DNA of 64,000 nt. It comes from Phoenix dactylifera (Eukaryota; Streptophyta; Magnoliopsida; Arecales; Arecaceae). The notes under the pieces were generated by a model that saw only the letters and a program-made list of their open reading frames with translations, made no database searches and was not told the origin of the DNA. This document shows positions 49,783 through 61,072 of this stretch, in pieces; position 1 is the stretch's first letter; each line of letters starts with the position of its first letter. A program made the position numbers and the translations under genes. The stretch is taken from assembly GCF_009389715.1 (NCBI RefSeq), contig NC_052393.1, positions 3,596,001-3,660,000 on the forward strand, given 5' to 3'.

Positions 49783-50071
49783 CGTATCAACACGGTCGTG
49801 ATCGGAGGTCGATTCTTAGCCGGGAGGAATCCGGCGGTGAGCCGGCGAAAGATCTTGATCTTGCAATAGGGTGAAGGCGTTGAGGTCTGTCCGCTTATTA
49901 GCACTTATTTATCTAATTTATGCACTTTTTTATGTTTAAAAAAAATTAAAATAATAAAATATTTAACCTTTTTTTTTTTTGACACAAAAGGTGTTATGTA
50001 AACTACAACAGGAGGCTATTCAACATCTAATAGTCCGTTTCTTCGACTTCCAAAACGGTGATAGAATCCAC
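49783..50071. other. Upstream region of CaMKMT
   Basis: Probable 5' leader and promoter of the minus-strand gene. No clear TATA element was found. A T-run lies at 49970-49980. Confidence 0.4.
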
Positions 50072-50078
50072 GTCAGTG

Positions 50079-50131
<53 letters not shown>

Positions 50132-50460
50132 TGGTGCGGAATGTGTTCTTCTCAAGAGAAACTCAACCATAGTGATCAAAAAAATTTAGAATCCGAAGCT
50201 TGATGTCAGTGAGATGCGGCTACTACATAACATTTCTAGTATTTTAGAAAAGTGCACTTCCTCTCAAACTACTTATATTTAAAGAGAAGCAAATAGTGCT
50301 GCGAATTAGATGGCATTCTTTAAATGTCATCATTTTGAAGATTTTATTTAGAAAAATCACGTACTGGTTTTTTCTCCTTTGTATTATTTTTTTTCTTCTA
50401 ATTTTATAGACTAAACCTATGCCCGTTGGGTGTAAGTTGCCATTGTATAAAAAAAAAAAT
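50072..50460 (+). mobile_element. LINE tail with 15-bp target duplication
   Basis: 389-bp insertion flanked by GGTGATAGAATCCAC (50057-50071) and GGTGTTAGAATCCAC (50461-50475), one mismatch in 15. It ends in a poly(A) run (about 50448-50459). The decayed RNase H block REANSAAN...MAFF is readable near 50285-50320. A T-run of about 50 bases (near 50080-50130) lies at its 5' side, which is unexpected for a simple LINE tail. Confidence 0.8.
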
Positions 50461-51513
50461 GGTGTTAGAATCCACCCCATCACATCCATACATATGAGGA
50501 GGGCTACTAATATCTTTAGATTTGAATAATTCAATGATTCTAAAAGCCTGAAAATAATTAAACTACAAGTATTTTTTCTCTAATGGATTCATCTCGGTGC
50601 TGCCACCTGGTCAAGAAATATCACAATTTATCCTCTCACACAAAAGTTCTGATGCGTTAAGATTTCTTTTTTTAGAATTTTTTAATTTTTCTTGTTTTAC
50701 TGAATCAAATTGCTCAATTTTTTTCCTTTTATGCTCAATAAAAAAATTGATATTATACAATCATATATAAATGCAAAAAAAACATACCTATGTATGTCTA
50801 TGTATATACACATATAATTAGGTTAGGTTTTTGGTTTTCAAGTACAAATCTATTTAAATCCATACATGATCCAATAAGACTTCAGATCTAATTTTGGGTT
50901 CAAATCAAACCCAATAGTTTATTAGATGTATTTTTCATAACCAAATCTTATTTTTTTTTTTTTTATCAATTTCGAATTGAGTTAGTAGGTTATCAACCTC
51001 CTAGGTATAATAGTTGGCAACAATCCTACAAGCCGTATCAATCCCCTTCTACTACATTGCAAGAGAATTATTCATGTGTCCATAATAGCAGCACTGTAAC
51101 ATCACTCTTAAATAATATAATCCAAGAACTATATCCAAGTCTTGAAATCAAACATATGATCATTCCCTCTCCAAACCTAATGGTGCATCAACTCTGTTAT
51201 ATCAAACTAGGTCCGGAGTTACATGCAATTTTGCACTTACTATCACACAAACATTGGAAGAGACCACCTTGTAGAAGGTCTAGTAATCCAGTTCAGTAAA
51301 ACGAGAACAACCTAAGAGAAAACCCTCATATACTTATCAACAAGCACTGCCATAGCTAGAGATCATTTTTTTTTTTTTTTGGGTGATGAACATAGCTAGA
51401 GATTGGTAATTTCAACTATATAGCATCTCCAGTTCTTAGCAACCAAACAAGCCACACGAAGACAGTCTGACACACGGGAATATCTAAAAGAACACACCCA
51501 AATAGATGAATGC
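50461..51513. other. Intergenic AT-rich DNA
   Basis: No gene recognised. The last part should be the 3' untranslated region of the xylanase gene. Confidence 0.5.
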
Positions 51514-54500
51514 TCAGAGTTGAATGTTCAAATGCTTTGTCTCATCCCCTGGCGTCAAGGACAATGTGGTCTCGGTCGATTTGTTTCCATAACTCACGGA
51601 CACCTTGTACTCCCCTAAAAATCCAATAAAGCTATAGGAACCACGCTCGTCGGTGGCCCCTCTTGCTTCCTTTGTTTCCCATTCTTGGAGGAGACCATCC
51701 ACTGCATCTCCTGCAGGTAGGTTGTGAAAATTTCCATCTGTGAGGCACATTTGATAGCAGCCATATGGATGGATCGCAGTCCACAGCATTATTCCATTCA
51801 CTGATGGGTGGGAGAACCCTTCTCTTAACACTTCTTCCAGATATATAGCCTACAAGAAATTCAAGGAAACAAGGATTACATTACTCGAACCACAGTAACA
51901 ATACTCCACTAGTTCTTGACATTTTTTTTGTGTGTGTGTCAGCTGAATGGTTTTCTCAGTTATTCCCATGCAAATGGACTGGTCCATAATAATTCAATGA
52001 TTCATAAGTTTTTATGATATGTTTACGGGTCGGTTCTTGTTTCTATATGAGTTTTTTTGATGTAAAGAGAAGCAAAAAAGAGCCCCGGCTTTTATTGGAG
52101 ATTAATCGTATTTACAAGATGAGGAGCAGAAATGAGTTATATTACGAACATATCAGAATAGGGAATGTTGATGTCTGTAAAAAGAAACAGTGGATGAAAG
52201 AACCTCATCTAGATCAACAAGCAAGCAGGAGTTGATATATAGATATATGATTCTTTTCTGTCGAAAAAATCTTTAATTTTTAGTATTTTAACTCTGTTAG
52301 ACTAAAACTTTTGGATTCTGAATTGTTGCATGTATTCAGATTATAACAGAACTGCTGAAGTTGTGATTAGGAATTAGGACAGTGTCTTTAGTTTATTCAC
52401 ATGAATTTCACACCTGTGTTTGCTGATCGAAGCTGTTGCTTATGTCAATCTCTGTTAACCAAATGGGAAGCTTCAGAGTGGCCAACTTGTCCAGCACAGC
52501 TCTCATTAGAGGGAAGTTTGGCTTAGAGAAATGTCCCTCCAGTCCAATGCCTTCCAAAACACCCCCTCCTTCCTTGATCTCTTTCAGCCTCGACGCATAT
52601 GAATCGACGGTCGAATTCACATCGTCGCAGGTCTCGATTACGTTGAAATCGTTCATGAACAAAGTAGCGTAGGGGTCCGATTGTTGCGCTGTAGCGAAGA
52701 AGTCGAAGGTAGCATTGTATCCGAGACGTTGTTCGTAGAAATCGAAGTGAAGCATCTCGTTGCTCACGTCCCAGTGCACAAACTCCCCTTTGTATCTGGT
52801 CAACAGGCTATCGATGCGAGACTTGACGGCTGCCCGGAGCTCGTCGCCGGTGAGGTTCTGCACCCATGATGGAGTGTACTTGGGGTCCTCCCAGAAGATG
52901 TTGTGGCCTCGGGCCACAATCTGGTTGGCCCTGACGAATTCCAGCAGCTCATCAGCCAGAGTGTAGTTGAGCTTCCCTGGCTCAGGCTCCGTGGTGTACC
53001 ACTTGAGCTCGTTCTCAAAGACTGCAGCATTGAATCTCTTTGCGAACCATGCCTGCAGTGGTGAATCAGCCATGAAACGCCATTTTTTTTTTTTTTGGTT
53101 AGATCACTCGAATTCTATCAGCTGAACCAATTTTAATCCACTTGTTTGCTAGTTGAATTGGATGGAACGAGAAGAAGAACCTGATACGCTGTGTTTCCTA
53201 AGATAGTTTTGGCTATTGCAGAGCCAAATGGGAAGTCTTTGGAGAGCTGCTGGGCTGTGACAGAAGCTCCAGTGATGTGGTTTCCTTGCGAGTCCGAGAC
53301 GTGAACTGTGGCCACACGCTTCCTTTTCTGCGAACAACAGGAGGCCCAGCTGCCGAGTTACAGACTTGTTGGTCGAGAAGATCATAGATGTTATCATAAA
53401 CAACACCTCAAAAACATGAACAAATGAAGCATGGGAGGATTACTGTTCTGATTTTTTCTTCTTGCTGCGTCTTCCATTGCTCGACCGAGAACGGTTGCAA
53501 CGATGGGCTTGTGACCGAGATTTCGATTGCATTGTTCGCTTCGACATCCTGCAGAGAAAGACTGGGATTATATTTGTCTGATAATTCACCATGGAAGATT
53601 TTGTGTGAAAAGTTCTATGGTTGAGGCACCTGGAAGTAGAGAATTGAAGTCTGAGAGGGTGAGTCGAGGACAAAACCTCCCTTAAGAAAGGACCAGCAGC
53701 TACTCTTGGCCGATGCAGTTCCTACACATTTTGATGTTGAAGTTTCTGTAGATAGTCTTGCCTTGAGAAGAGTTGAAACTGTTCCTTTAATCTTCACCCA
53801 ACCTATGAAAGATAGCATAGATTAAAGTTTCCACAAAGTGGCTTCTACACCATTCCAGTTACAGAGTTTGGCATCGAGCATGCATTGTGTGTAATGAGTA
53901 AAATAGATTTTGTGAATTTAGAAACTGAAATCTTTTTTGAAAAATTATACCAGCTAATAACCGCACTTGGACTCTTGATTGTTGCACTTTTTTTTCTTAA
54001 GCAAAGAGGGATGGGAAGAGATTGACTTAGGAGGATTACCAAACCCATTGAAGTCCTGATTGCATAACTTTTGAAGGTTATAATTTTTCTCATACCGTAT
54101 CCGGTTTAAATGTGTCAAAGCGACTGGCTTAATAGGTTCCAAATTGAAAGAGATCCGAGTTTGATGTCCCAAAATGCTAGATCAAACTTATTCTGCTACT
54201 AATATTTTCGGAACCAAGACAGACAAGAATTTGTTAATATGACAGCAGGCAAAAGTTACAATAGGAATTGAGATCTAACTTTTTTTCAAATAACTAGTAT
54301 ATTTTTTAATATATGGAAAGATTCATCATCTCTAACTAGAAGATAAATTTAATTTTCATTAGTAAAGTCAGATCTCACTAATATAAGAGTAAATCTTGGA
54401 TTTTCTACATTAAGAAAGTAAGAAGGATGCAAATTCTACTGTCAATTTTTGTTCTTCCATTTTGTGAGGGATTTAAATCAAATCCCTCACAAAATTTCTT

Positions 54501-55704
54501 CTCTCACAATCGGATTAAAGATATGCGGATGTACATTCTGTTAGTACGAAATATATGTTTAGAAGAAAAATAACCTCATAAAGGTACGCAAACTCAAACA
54601 TTTTGTTAGGAGTTAAGCTTTATGATACAATCACATAAATGTTTAGCTATTTGTGATTATCATCATACTTGAAGGACCAACCTTCATTAGTGCCCAATTT
54701 CCCACCACAACAATAATATGTGTTACCTATATACTGTCTCTGCAATTATTCGACTCACTTCGTGCTGATATAATAGGTGTCCATATATTAACTAACCGAT
54801 CGATCCTAAAAGCTTATGTCGATAAGAAAAGAGTCAATAATGTATGTATTCTAGGCTTGAGACCCATCCTCATGTTCAGCCCGAATCACACACGTAGAGG
54901 AATTGAATCTTCGTTCGAAAATGAGGGTAACAGATAACCGGGGATAGTTAGGATACTCTGTATTAAATCGCACAACAGTTGATGTCGCATGTCATGAGGA
55001 TGGAGTTTATTTTACTTATGAGTTGTTGCATGCAACTCAGTTGTGATTAATTCTGTTCTTATTAAAGTATCCAAGAATAACTTTGTGAAGGACAATTTAT
55101 TCAAGAGCCTCATCCTCGAGTGCAAGTTTTATTGAACCATAGAGAACACGATAAGGTTATGGAGGAAGAAGAGCAGGTCAAGAAGACTTACAAGAGAAAG
55201 TGTATCGTGTAGTCCCGGTTAAGTTGTCCAGTACAAATGCTGGAGAATAGACCCCAGTCTCCATTTTATAGTATGTCATTGGAATCTTCCCTGTCCTGTC
55301 AGCCAGAATTCCTCCATCATAAAGCGGAGCTTCAGGATAAGTCTTGCACTGGAAATGTCAGAGCTCCATAATTAAACATTAATCTTAATATTTAGTGATC
55401 TGTGTTTAGATTTAAATCTTATAGCCAAATCATAGGACATGGTACTTTATGTTAACTTCCTAATGCAGTGATACCATCAATAATACTCATGATTGCAATA
55501 TCAGACTTATAAAGATATACCTCAGTAGAAGCATAATAGTCGTACCGCGGTCCGTCTGAAATGAAAGAAATATTGGTTCAATGATTGCACAGAGACTCGT
55601 AGAAGTAAAAGGGCACGGGTGGAAGACCACAAACCATAAGAAGCACCAAAGGCAAGTTGCCACTGGAGAAAAACCCAGCTTAAGAGCATCAAAAGAGCTC
55701 TCAT
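51514..55704 (-). CDS. GH10 endo-1,4-beta-xylanase, eight exons
   Basis: Secreted enzyme that cuts the xylan backbone of plant cell walls (glycoside hydrolase family 10). Minus-strand exons are 55704-55635, 55555-55521, 55348-55192, 53802-53630, 53548-53444, 53327-53181, 53052-52414 and 51849-51514. Every border is GT-AG and the phases agree, giving 553 residues, the usual plant size. Residues 1-20 form a signal peptide (MRALLMLLSWVFLQ). A xylan-binding CBM22-like module covers about residues 36-160. The GH10 barrel follows from about 190 and includes ENELKWY, RGHNIFW, the acid/base Glu328 in WDVSNEM and the nucleophile Glu430 in LTEIDIS, then NGIMLWTA near the end. Both catalytic residues are present and no frame damage is seen. 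The ATG at 55704 is chosen because it starts the signal peptide; upstream in-frame sequence looks like leader. Likely acts in wall remodelling during growth or xylem formation (inference). Confidence 0.96.
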
Positions 55705-55810
55705 TTCTCCCACCTTTGGTTAGTGACTTGCAAGAAGAGCTTTCACGCATACACAGACACACACAGCTCACTCTCTCTCTCACTGGCTTGCAGTGCTCTT
55801 CTTGGTCCTC

Positions 55811-55816
55811 TATATA
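55811..55816 (-). promoter_or_regulatory. TATA box of the xylanase gene
   Basis: Palindromic CTATATAG context read on the minus strand, about 107 bp before the ATG, a good distance for a plant core promoter. Confidence 0.6.
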
Positions 55817-56529
55817 GCAGTCAAGTAAGAGAACGGCTGGGAAGCCAAGGAGGAGGAGAGGCCCGAAGCGTGAGGAGATTGATGATGGTGTCATGGTGAC
55901 TGGGGGACGGCTGGGGAGCCATTGCCGGGTGAAAGAAAGAAGGGAAGAGGGAGGGGGATAAGTTCACATGGGGAACAGTGGTCCTTTGTTTATGATTCGC
56001 CCGTGCCTTGGTCACATGTTGTCTTGATGAACGACGCCTACACGTCCACTCCCCGTCTTCTCGGTCCGTGAGCACAGAGGTGGTTCATCTGTTCATAAAT
56101 GGACAAGAAGGCATCAGCTCCTGCTACTGGCTTTATTAGGCTGCACCTGTTAAGGCTTATGCAGTGACTTTGGAGGGTTGAATTTGTCTTGGAAATCATC
56201 ATCTGTGGTTTTAGTCTATGAGCTAAAGGACACGAGGACCATGGCGTCATTCTTTACAACCATTCCCTTGTAGTGGGCGGCCAAGGTTTTTATTTGAGTT
56301 AGGGGACCATCTTTAATTTATTGAACCTTCAGGGCCTTCTTCCTAGCGTAAGTGGGAAGTCACAGTACATGCGTTGCATGCGCCTGAATAAAGGTTTTGT
56401 ATCTTTGGCTTGGCGACGGAATTGATTGCAGCTGCAGGCCGAACGGGAGAGGATGGATGGTTGCTGAATCTTTTGCAGCATATTGTATACTTATATCTTA
56501 AGAATTTGGTTTCGATGACCAAGAAAATA
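55817..56529. other. Upstream region of the xylanase gene
   Basis: Promoter-side DNA of the xylanase gene with no further gene recognised. Confidence 0.45.
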
Positions 56530-57031
56530 TTGATAAATCTCTTCGGGAGAAAAACCACTCATGGGCGGTGTGAGAGGAGGTGCGGGCTTTATCGTGAGGG
56601 GCCCAGACTCCAAGATGATTGCTGTTGGGAGTTGCCAGCTGTTTTGACACCTCAGTGCCCGAGGATGAATTGAAAGCGGCCTGGTCGGGATTGTATTACG
56701 TGCGGCATGCTTTGCATGCTAGAAGGGTCCTCTTGAAGGACGATTTTGCGACCATCATTGGGTGGATTCTACGGACGTCGGAGGGGTTGGTAACTACCAC
56801 CTGCTGCTGAGAGATATTCGAGCTATGATTCGTGATGGACTGGTCGTTCAAACTAAGCATGTCTTTCGGAAGGCCAATAGGGCCGCAGATTAGATGGCTT
56901 CTTTTGTTGCCCAGCACTCGGATGTACACTTATGGGTAGGCGAGGCAAAGTTGCCTAGTGCTCTCCGAGATGTATTGTTTTTTGACTTTTTTTTTTTGCA
57001 TCCGTATACGTTTGGTATAATACTTCCGTTT

Positions 57032-57091
<60 letters not shown>
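56530..57091 (+). pseudogene. LINE RNase H tail with long poly(A)
   Basis: 5'-truncated LINE end. It shows GGAGFIVRGPDSKMIAVG near 56580-56630, RAMIRDGLVVQTKHVF near 56820-56870, RKANRAAD near 56870-56890 and HLWVGEAKLPSALRDV near 56930-56970. It ends in about 55 A residues (57037-57091), so the insertion is fairly young, although stops and shifts are present. Confidence 0.85.
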
Positions 57092-57092
<1 letters not shown>

Positions 57093-57946
57093 AACAACAA
57101 CTATAGATACAAGTTCATGACCTTTACCGATCTTTTTGAAATATTTAATGTTTCCAAGCATTTTTGTATATTTTTTAAACTGAAAAAATAAAACAAAAAG
57201 ATCCAAGAAGCTTGAGGTTCAACGTAATGGCCGGCCCGAAGCTCCTCAAACCTAAGGCCTGAGCAAGTACCGTGCTTGGGCCTGAGAAGTAGGCCTAAAG
57301 GCTAATTTTAATTATATTTTGGCTGAGCCTGATCAAACCTAGTCCAGCCCATCCATCGAGTAGATTTAGAGGTGGATCTAGAAATAGTATATTGGTATAA
57401 AGAAATGTGTAGATAAATTACAAAGGTTTCGAATAATGGATGGGATAATGGTACAATTGTTTAGTTCTTACACAACTATTTAATATAAAGTGAGTCTTGT
57501 TTTTCACGAAACTATATCATTCTCTAAAAAAAAGCTGTCACGGTGCATGAGACTTTTATTCTTGTTGGTTTGGAAAGAATTAAACATGCAGAGTCTTATC
57601 CTACATGCCAAGATATTATTTTTATATTTTTAAATTAAGATATTTGAGTCAATAGAGCAATCTTATCTTTGCACTAAAGTCCGTTCTCTAGAACTATATT
57701 ATTTATCAAAAAAAAAATTATTAATTATTCATAAATATTTGTATTGTCAAAACATTAAAAAGTCTATGAAACTTTTTACAAAAATTAATCAACCAACGTC
57801 AAAGATAAAATGGCGATTAACGCATGAGCAGAATCTAGTTCCCCCCCTTCCAATATTGGCATCCCACCACAAATGCACAACGAGGGTTCAAAAGATGACC
57901 TTTATTTTCCTGAGTTGGGAAGAAGATTATTATTTCTAATTATGAT
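57092..57946. other. Intergenic AT-rich DNA
   Basis: No gene, RNA or transposon end recognised. Confidence 0.5.
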
Positions 57947-58863
57947 TGTTGTGGTTCAAATTTGGCCCTAGGGTGACCACACCAGTGGAGTCGGGGGAGT
58001 CGCCGTTGATTATAAGGAGAAAACGGGAGCCACCTCCTGCGCGACGGTCGTGGACTTGCACAAAGCCTCACCGGTGTTTCCGGTGAGGGCCCTCCAACGA
58101 TCAAATTAGAGTGGGATCAATTTGGTCCGGCCCAAAAAAGGTCCCTTAGAAGTTACATGACCGAGCTATTTATAGTCCCGATGGAGAGGCCCAGATGGCA
58201 AAGACACTGTCCGCCCTCGTCATGAGGGAGCGTGGCTTTGAGCCGAATGGCGCGCAGCTTAGGCTGATTGGTGGCGTGTAGTACTGTCCGTTCTTGAGAA
58301 CGGTAGGGTGTTGACAGTCACAGCAGGATATGGCCGGAGTAGTTAAGGTGTCATCTGACTGTTGAAGGCCAGCTATGGAGATGTGGCACGGTAGTATTTG
58401 TAATGTGCGACCATGTAAGTGGACATAGGCGCGCATATGGGTGCAGCCATTGGCGAGGCCAAACTCGTTGAGAAATCGTATCATGTGTTTGGCGAGGTCA
58501 GCTTGACGGGTGCTGATAGTAGCTCGGCTTCTCGGGTTCCGAGGTGTGCTCAGTGGAGCGCCCGAGCTCGAAAGTCGGGGCGTACTGCTGAGGTAGGCGC
58601 CCCGAGCTTGATCGGGGCGGGTCGACAAATATCTAAAGGCACCCCGAACTTGGTCGGGAGAGTCGACGAATATCTGAAGGCACCCTGAGCTTGGTCGGGG
58701 GAGTCGGCGAATATCTGAAGTTGGTGAAGCTTTTAGCGGAATCCCGAAGTCGAGCTGACTCTGGATCGAAGTAAAGATTCAGCCGATTGGTGTTGATGTT
58801 TATTGGGCCAAAATTAGACGGTCTTTTAATTGTGGGCTGGACGATCCATTTTTCTCCCTAACA
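57947..58863. mobile_element. Solo LTR of an LTR retrotransposon
   Basis: 917-bp sequence starting TGTTGTGGTTC and ending CCCTAACA, flanked by ATGAT (57942-57946) and ATGAC (58864-58868), a 5-bp target duplication with one change. It has a promoter-like CTATTTATAG at about 58165 and no primer-binding site or coding region on either side, so it is a remnant of LTR-LTR recombination. The size suggests a Ty3/gypsy source, but the family is not certain. Confidence 0.75.
58598..58721. repeat. Three 41-42-bp tandem units in the solo LTR
   Basis: Units start at 58598, 58640 and 58681. Each follows the pattern CC(C/T)GA(G/A)CTTGGTCGGG...GTCG(A/G)C(G/A)AATATCT(G/A)AA(G)G. Such subrepeats are common in long plant LTRs. 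Confidence 0.85.
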
Positions 58864-58923
58864 ATGACAATTATTATATGATAAGAATATCAATTGGCTT
58901 TTTTTTTTTGATACAATGGCGAC

Positions 58924-58927
<4 letters not shown>

Positions 58928-58977
<50 letters not shown>
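58928..58977. repeat. (AT)n microsatellite
   Basis: About 50 bp of pure AT dinucleotides, 65 bp after the solo LTR. Confidence 0.95.
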
Positions 58978-58979
<2 letters not shown>

Positions 58980-59889
58980 GAGCACATCTAAAAGAGTCAT
59001 AAAATAGTATGCGATATAAGGACTGCGGTATAGAAGCAGTATCCTCCAGCAAAAAGCACTTGAGTGGTGTGCAGCAACATTCATCATGTTAAGGACTTGT
59101 CTTTAAAAATCCGAGTGTACTTTAAATCTCCATGCTAGTACGTAATCACATGTGTCAATGCATAAAAAATGAAAGAATATACCTTGTCCTACCAAAAGTG
59201 GCTCGAGCAAATAAAAAAATTATGTCTGCTAGTATCCATTATTTTCATCTTTGCATTAACAATGACCATTATGATAATCCCATTTTATTCTCAGAAGAAT
59301 GAAGACAATACTTGACAGCGAATGTCAAGCATCTCGTTATTAAAAAAGAAAATAAAATAAAATATGAGTACCTGACATTTGGTGGTTTATGCCTGCTGCA
59401 CAACAGACATACTCCCACCTCTGCATGTCTCCTAACAAACCTGGCTAAACCTTTAGACATTTTCATCATACAACTAAATGATCCTAAATATGGATCTTCA
59501 AACAAAATGAGGATGGAATTCAGTTTCCATAGCCTCCTGCAGTCTTGCTATTGGAGCTTCTATGCCACATTTTCTATAGCATCAGTCTTAAAATCAAAAT
59601 CCAAAAGTCAAATAGGAATAGAATTTCTTTTGCTAACGAAATCCGTCGGCCTCCTAACTCAAAAAAAAAAAAATCACACGCCATGAAAGATTGCCTACGA
59701 AGAGAGACCATCCGCATCCTCTTTCTTCCTCATCAAGCCTCTCCTTCTATCTTATTTCATATCAAGTCGTCTCTTCCATTCATAAGGTATTCCTTCTCTT
59801 AAGTCTCCTTTTCATCCTCCAAAACTCTCTTTCTTTTAAAAAATCTCTACACCCAAGAGTTCACTAAATCCGAAGAATGATAAATATAT
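58978..59889. other. Intergenic DNA
   Basis: No gene, RNA or transposon border recognised. Confidence 0.5.
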
Positions 59890-60500
59890 ATTTTTTTATA
59901 TCAGACGAAACTAAAAAATTATATATCAATACTGATGAACACCATATTCTAAAAACTATATATCGATCTACCTAAAGACGTGTATTGGCTTGTTGGATGA
60001 TTAATTTGCTTGGTTTATATCGTCTGGCTATGTAGTATACTAGTAAAAAGTATATTCTAAAAATTATGATATTTTAAAAACTATGTATCAATTTATCTAA
60101 AAACGTGCATTGGCTTGTTGAATGATTAATTTGCTCGGTGTATATTATTTGGTCATATAGTATACTAGTAAAAAGTATATTATAAAAGCTATGCATCAAT
60201 TTACTTAGAAGCATGTATTGGATTATTGTTCGGTGTATATCAAAGAAACTTGCAGTATGTATCAAAAAGTCGATAAGTGTGCATCATTTGGTTATTTAGT
60301 ATCTACTGATAAATATAATGTTCTGAAAACTATATATCAATTTGCTTGGAAGTGTGTGTTGGGTTGCTAGATGGCTAATTTGTAAAGTATTTATTATGTA
60401 CTATATATCGATGAATACCATATTTTAGGCTTAGTAGATAACTAATTTGCTTATTGTGTATTTTTTGGTCATATCATATGTATCGGTAAAATATATACTT
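59890..60500. repeat. Degenerate tandem repeat upstream of the ACBP3-like gene
   Basis: At least four units of 110-140 bp, anchored by a AAAACTAT(A/G)TATCAATTTA-like stretch at about 59953, 60075, 60185 and 60325. Each is followed by a GTGTATTGG(C/G)TTGTTGGATG-like stretch and a GTATACTAGTAAAAAG-like stretch. The units have drifted and differ by short indels. No coding capacity. Confidence 0.75.
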
Positions 60501-61072
60501 TAAAAATGAGGAAGAAAAATGATGCTACATGCTTTTTTTTTTTTTTTTTTTTTTATATAATTACGAGACCGATGACTTTATCAGTAGAAGGAGTCTTTAA
60601 TTTTTAAATGTTTTTAAGAATACTGAGGAATATATGATAAAACCGGAAGTTCAGCCCAAATTTTCTTCTTTGCCGCCCGCCCCATACGATTTTAGTTCAT
60701 TTGAAACACGCTGAGAATCACATTACACACGATAAAGAAAAATAAACCCTGCGTGTCAAACATCAAAGCAGTGCGTTGGAAGAAAGACAGTCGTGATGGC
60801 TTACAACAACCGCAAACTCACGGACTCCGAAAGCGAAGCTCCTTACGGCGTTTCAAAAGCAGCCTCGGGAAACACAGCAAGGGGGAGTCTTTTCCGAGCC
60901 CGTTTGGGATTTTTTAACATTAAAAAGTGAAGGCAGACGGCTCCGCCAGCCCAGCCCTTAGCGGATGCAACCGGAGAGCAGCCTTTCCCTTTCTTTCTTT
61001 CTTTTCCCCCTCTTCCATTCTTCTTCTTTTCTTTCCTCTTTCCTTGGCGTGCAAGCGCAGGAGGAGGAGGAG
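60501..61072. promoter_or_regulatory. Promoter and leader of the ACBP3-like gene
   Basis: T-run at 60533-60553, then AT-rich sequence and a CT-rich stretch at about 60980-61045, just before the ATG, typical of a plant 5' leader. No clear TATA box is seen. Confidence 0.5.

Noticed and set aside
55705-55894. Longer N-terminus for the xylanase from upstream open frames
   Set aside because: Those frames differ from the signal-peptide frame or lack ATG, and the TATA box at 55811-55816 falls inside them.
60965-61072. Earlier ATG for the ACBP3-like protein
   Set aside because: The added 36 residues come from a CT-rich leader and would place a second hydrophobic stretch before the conserved anchor; relatives start at the anchor.
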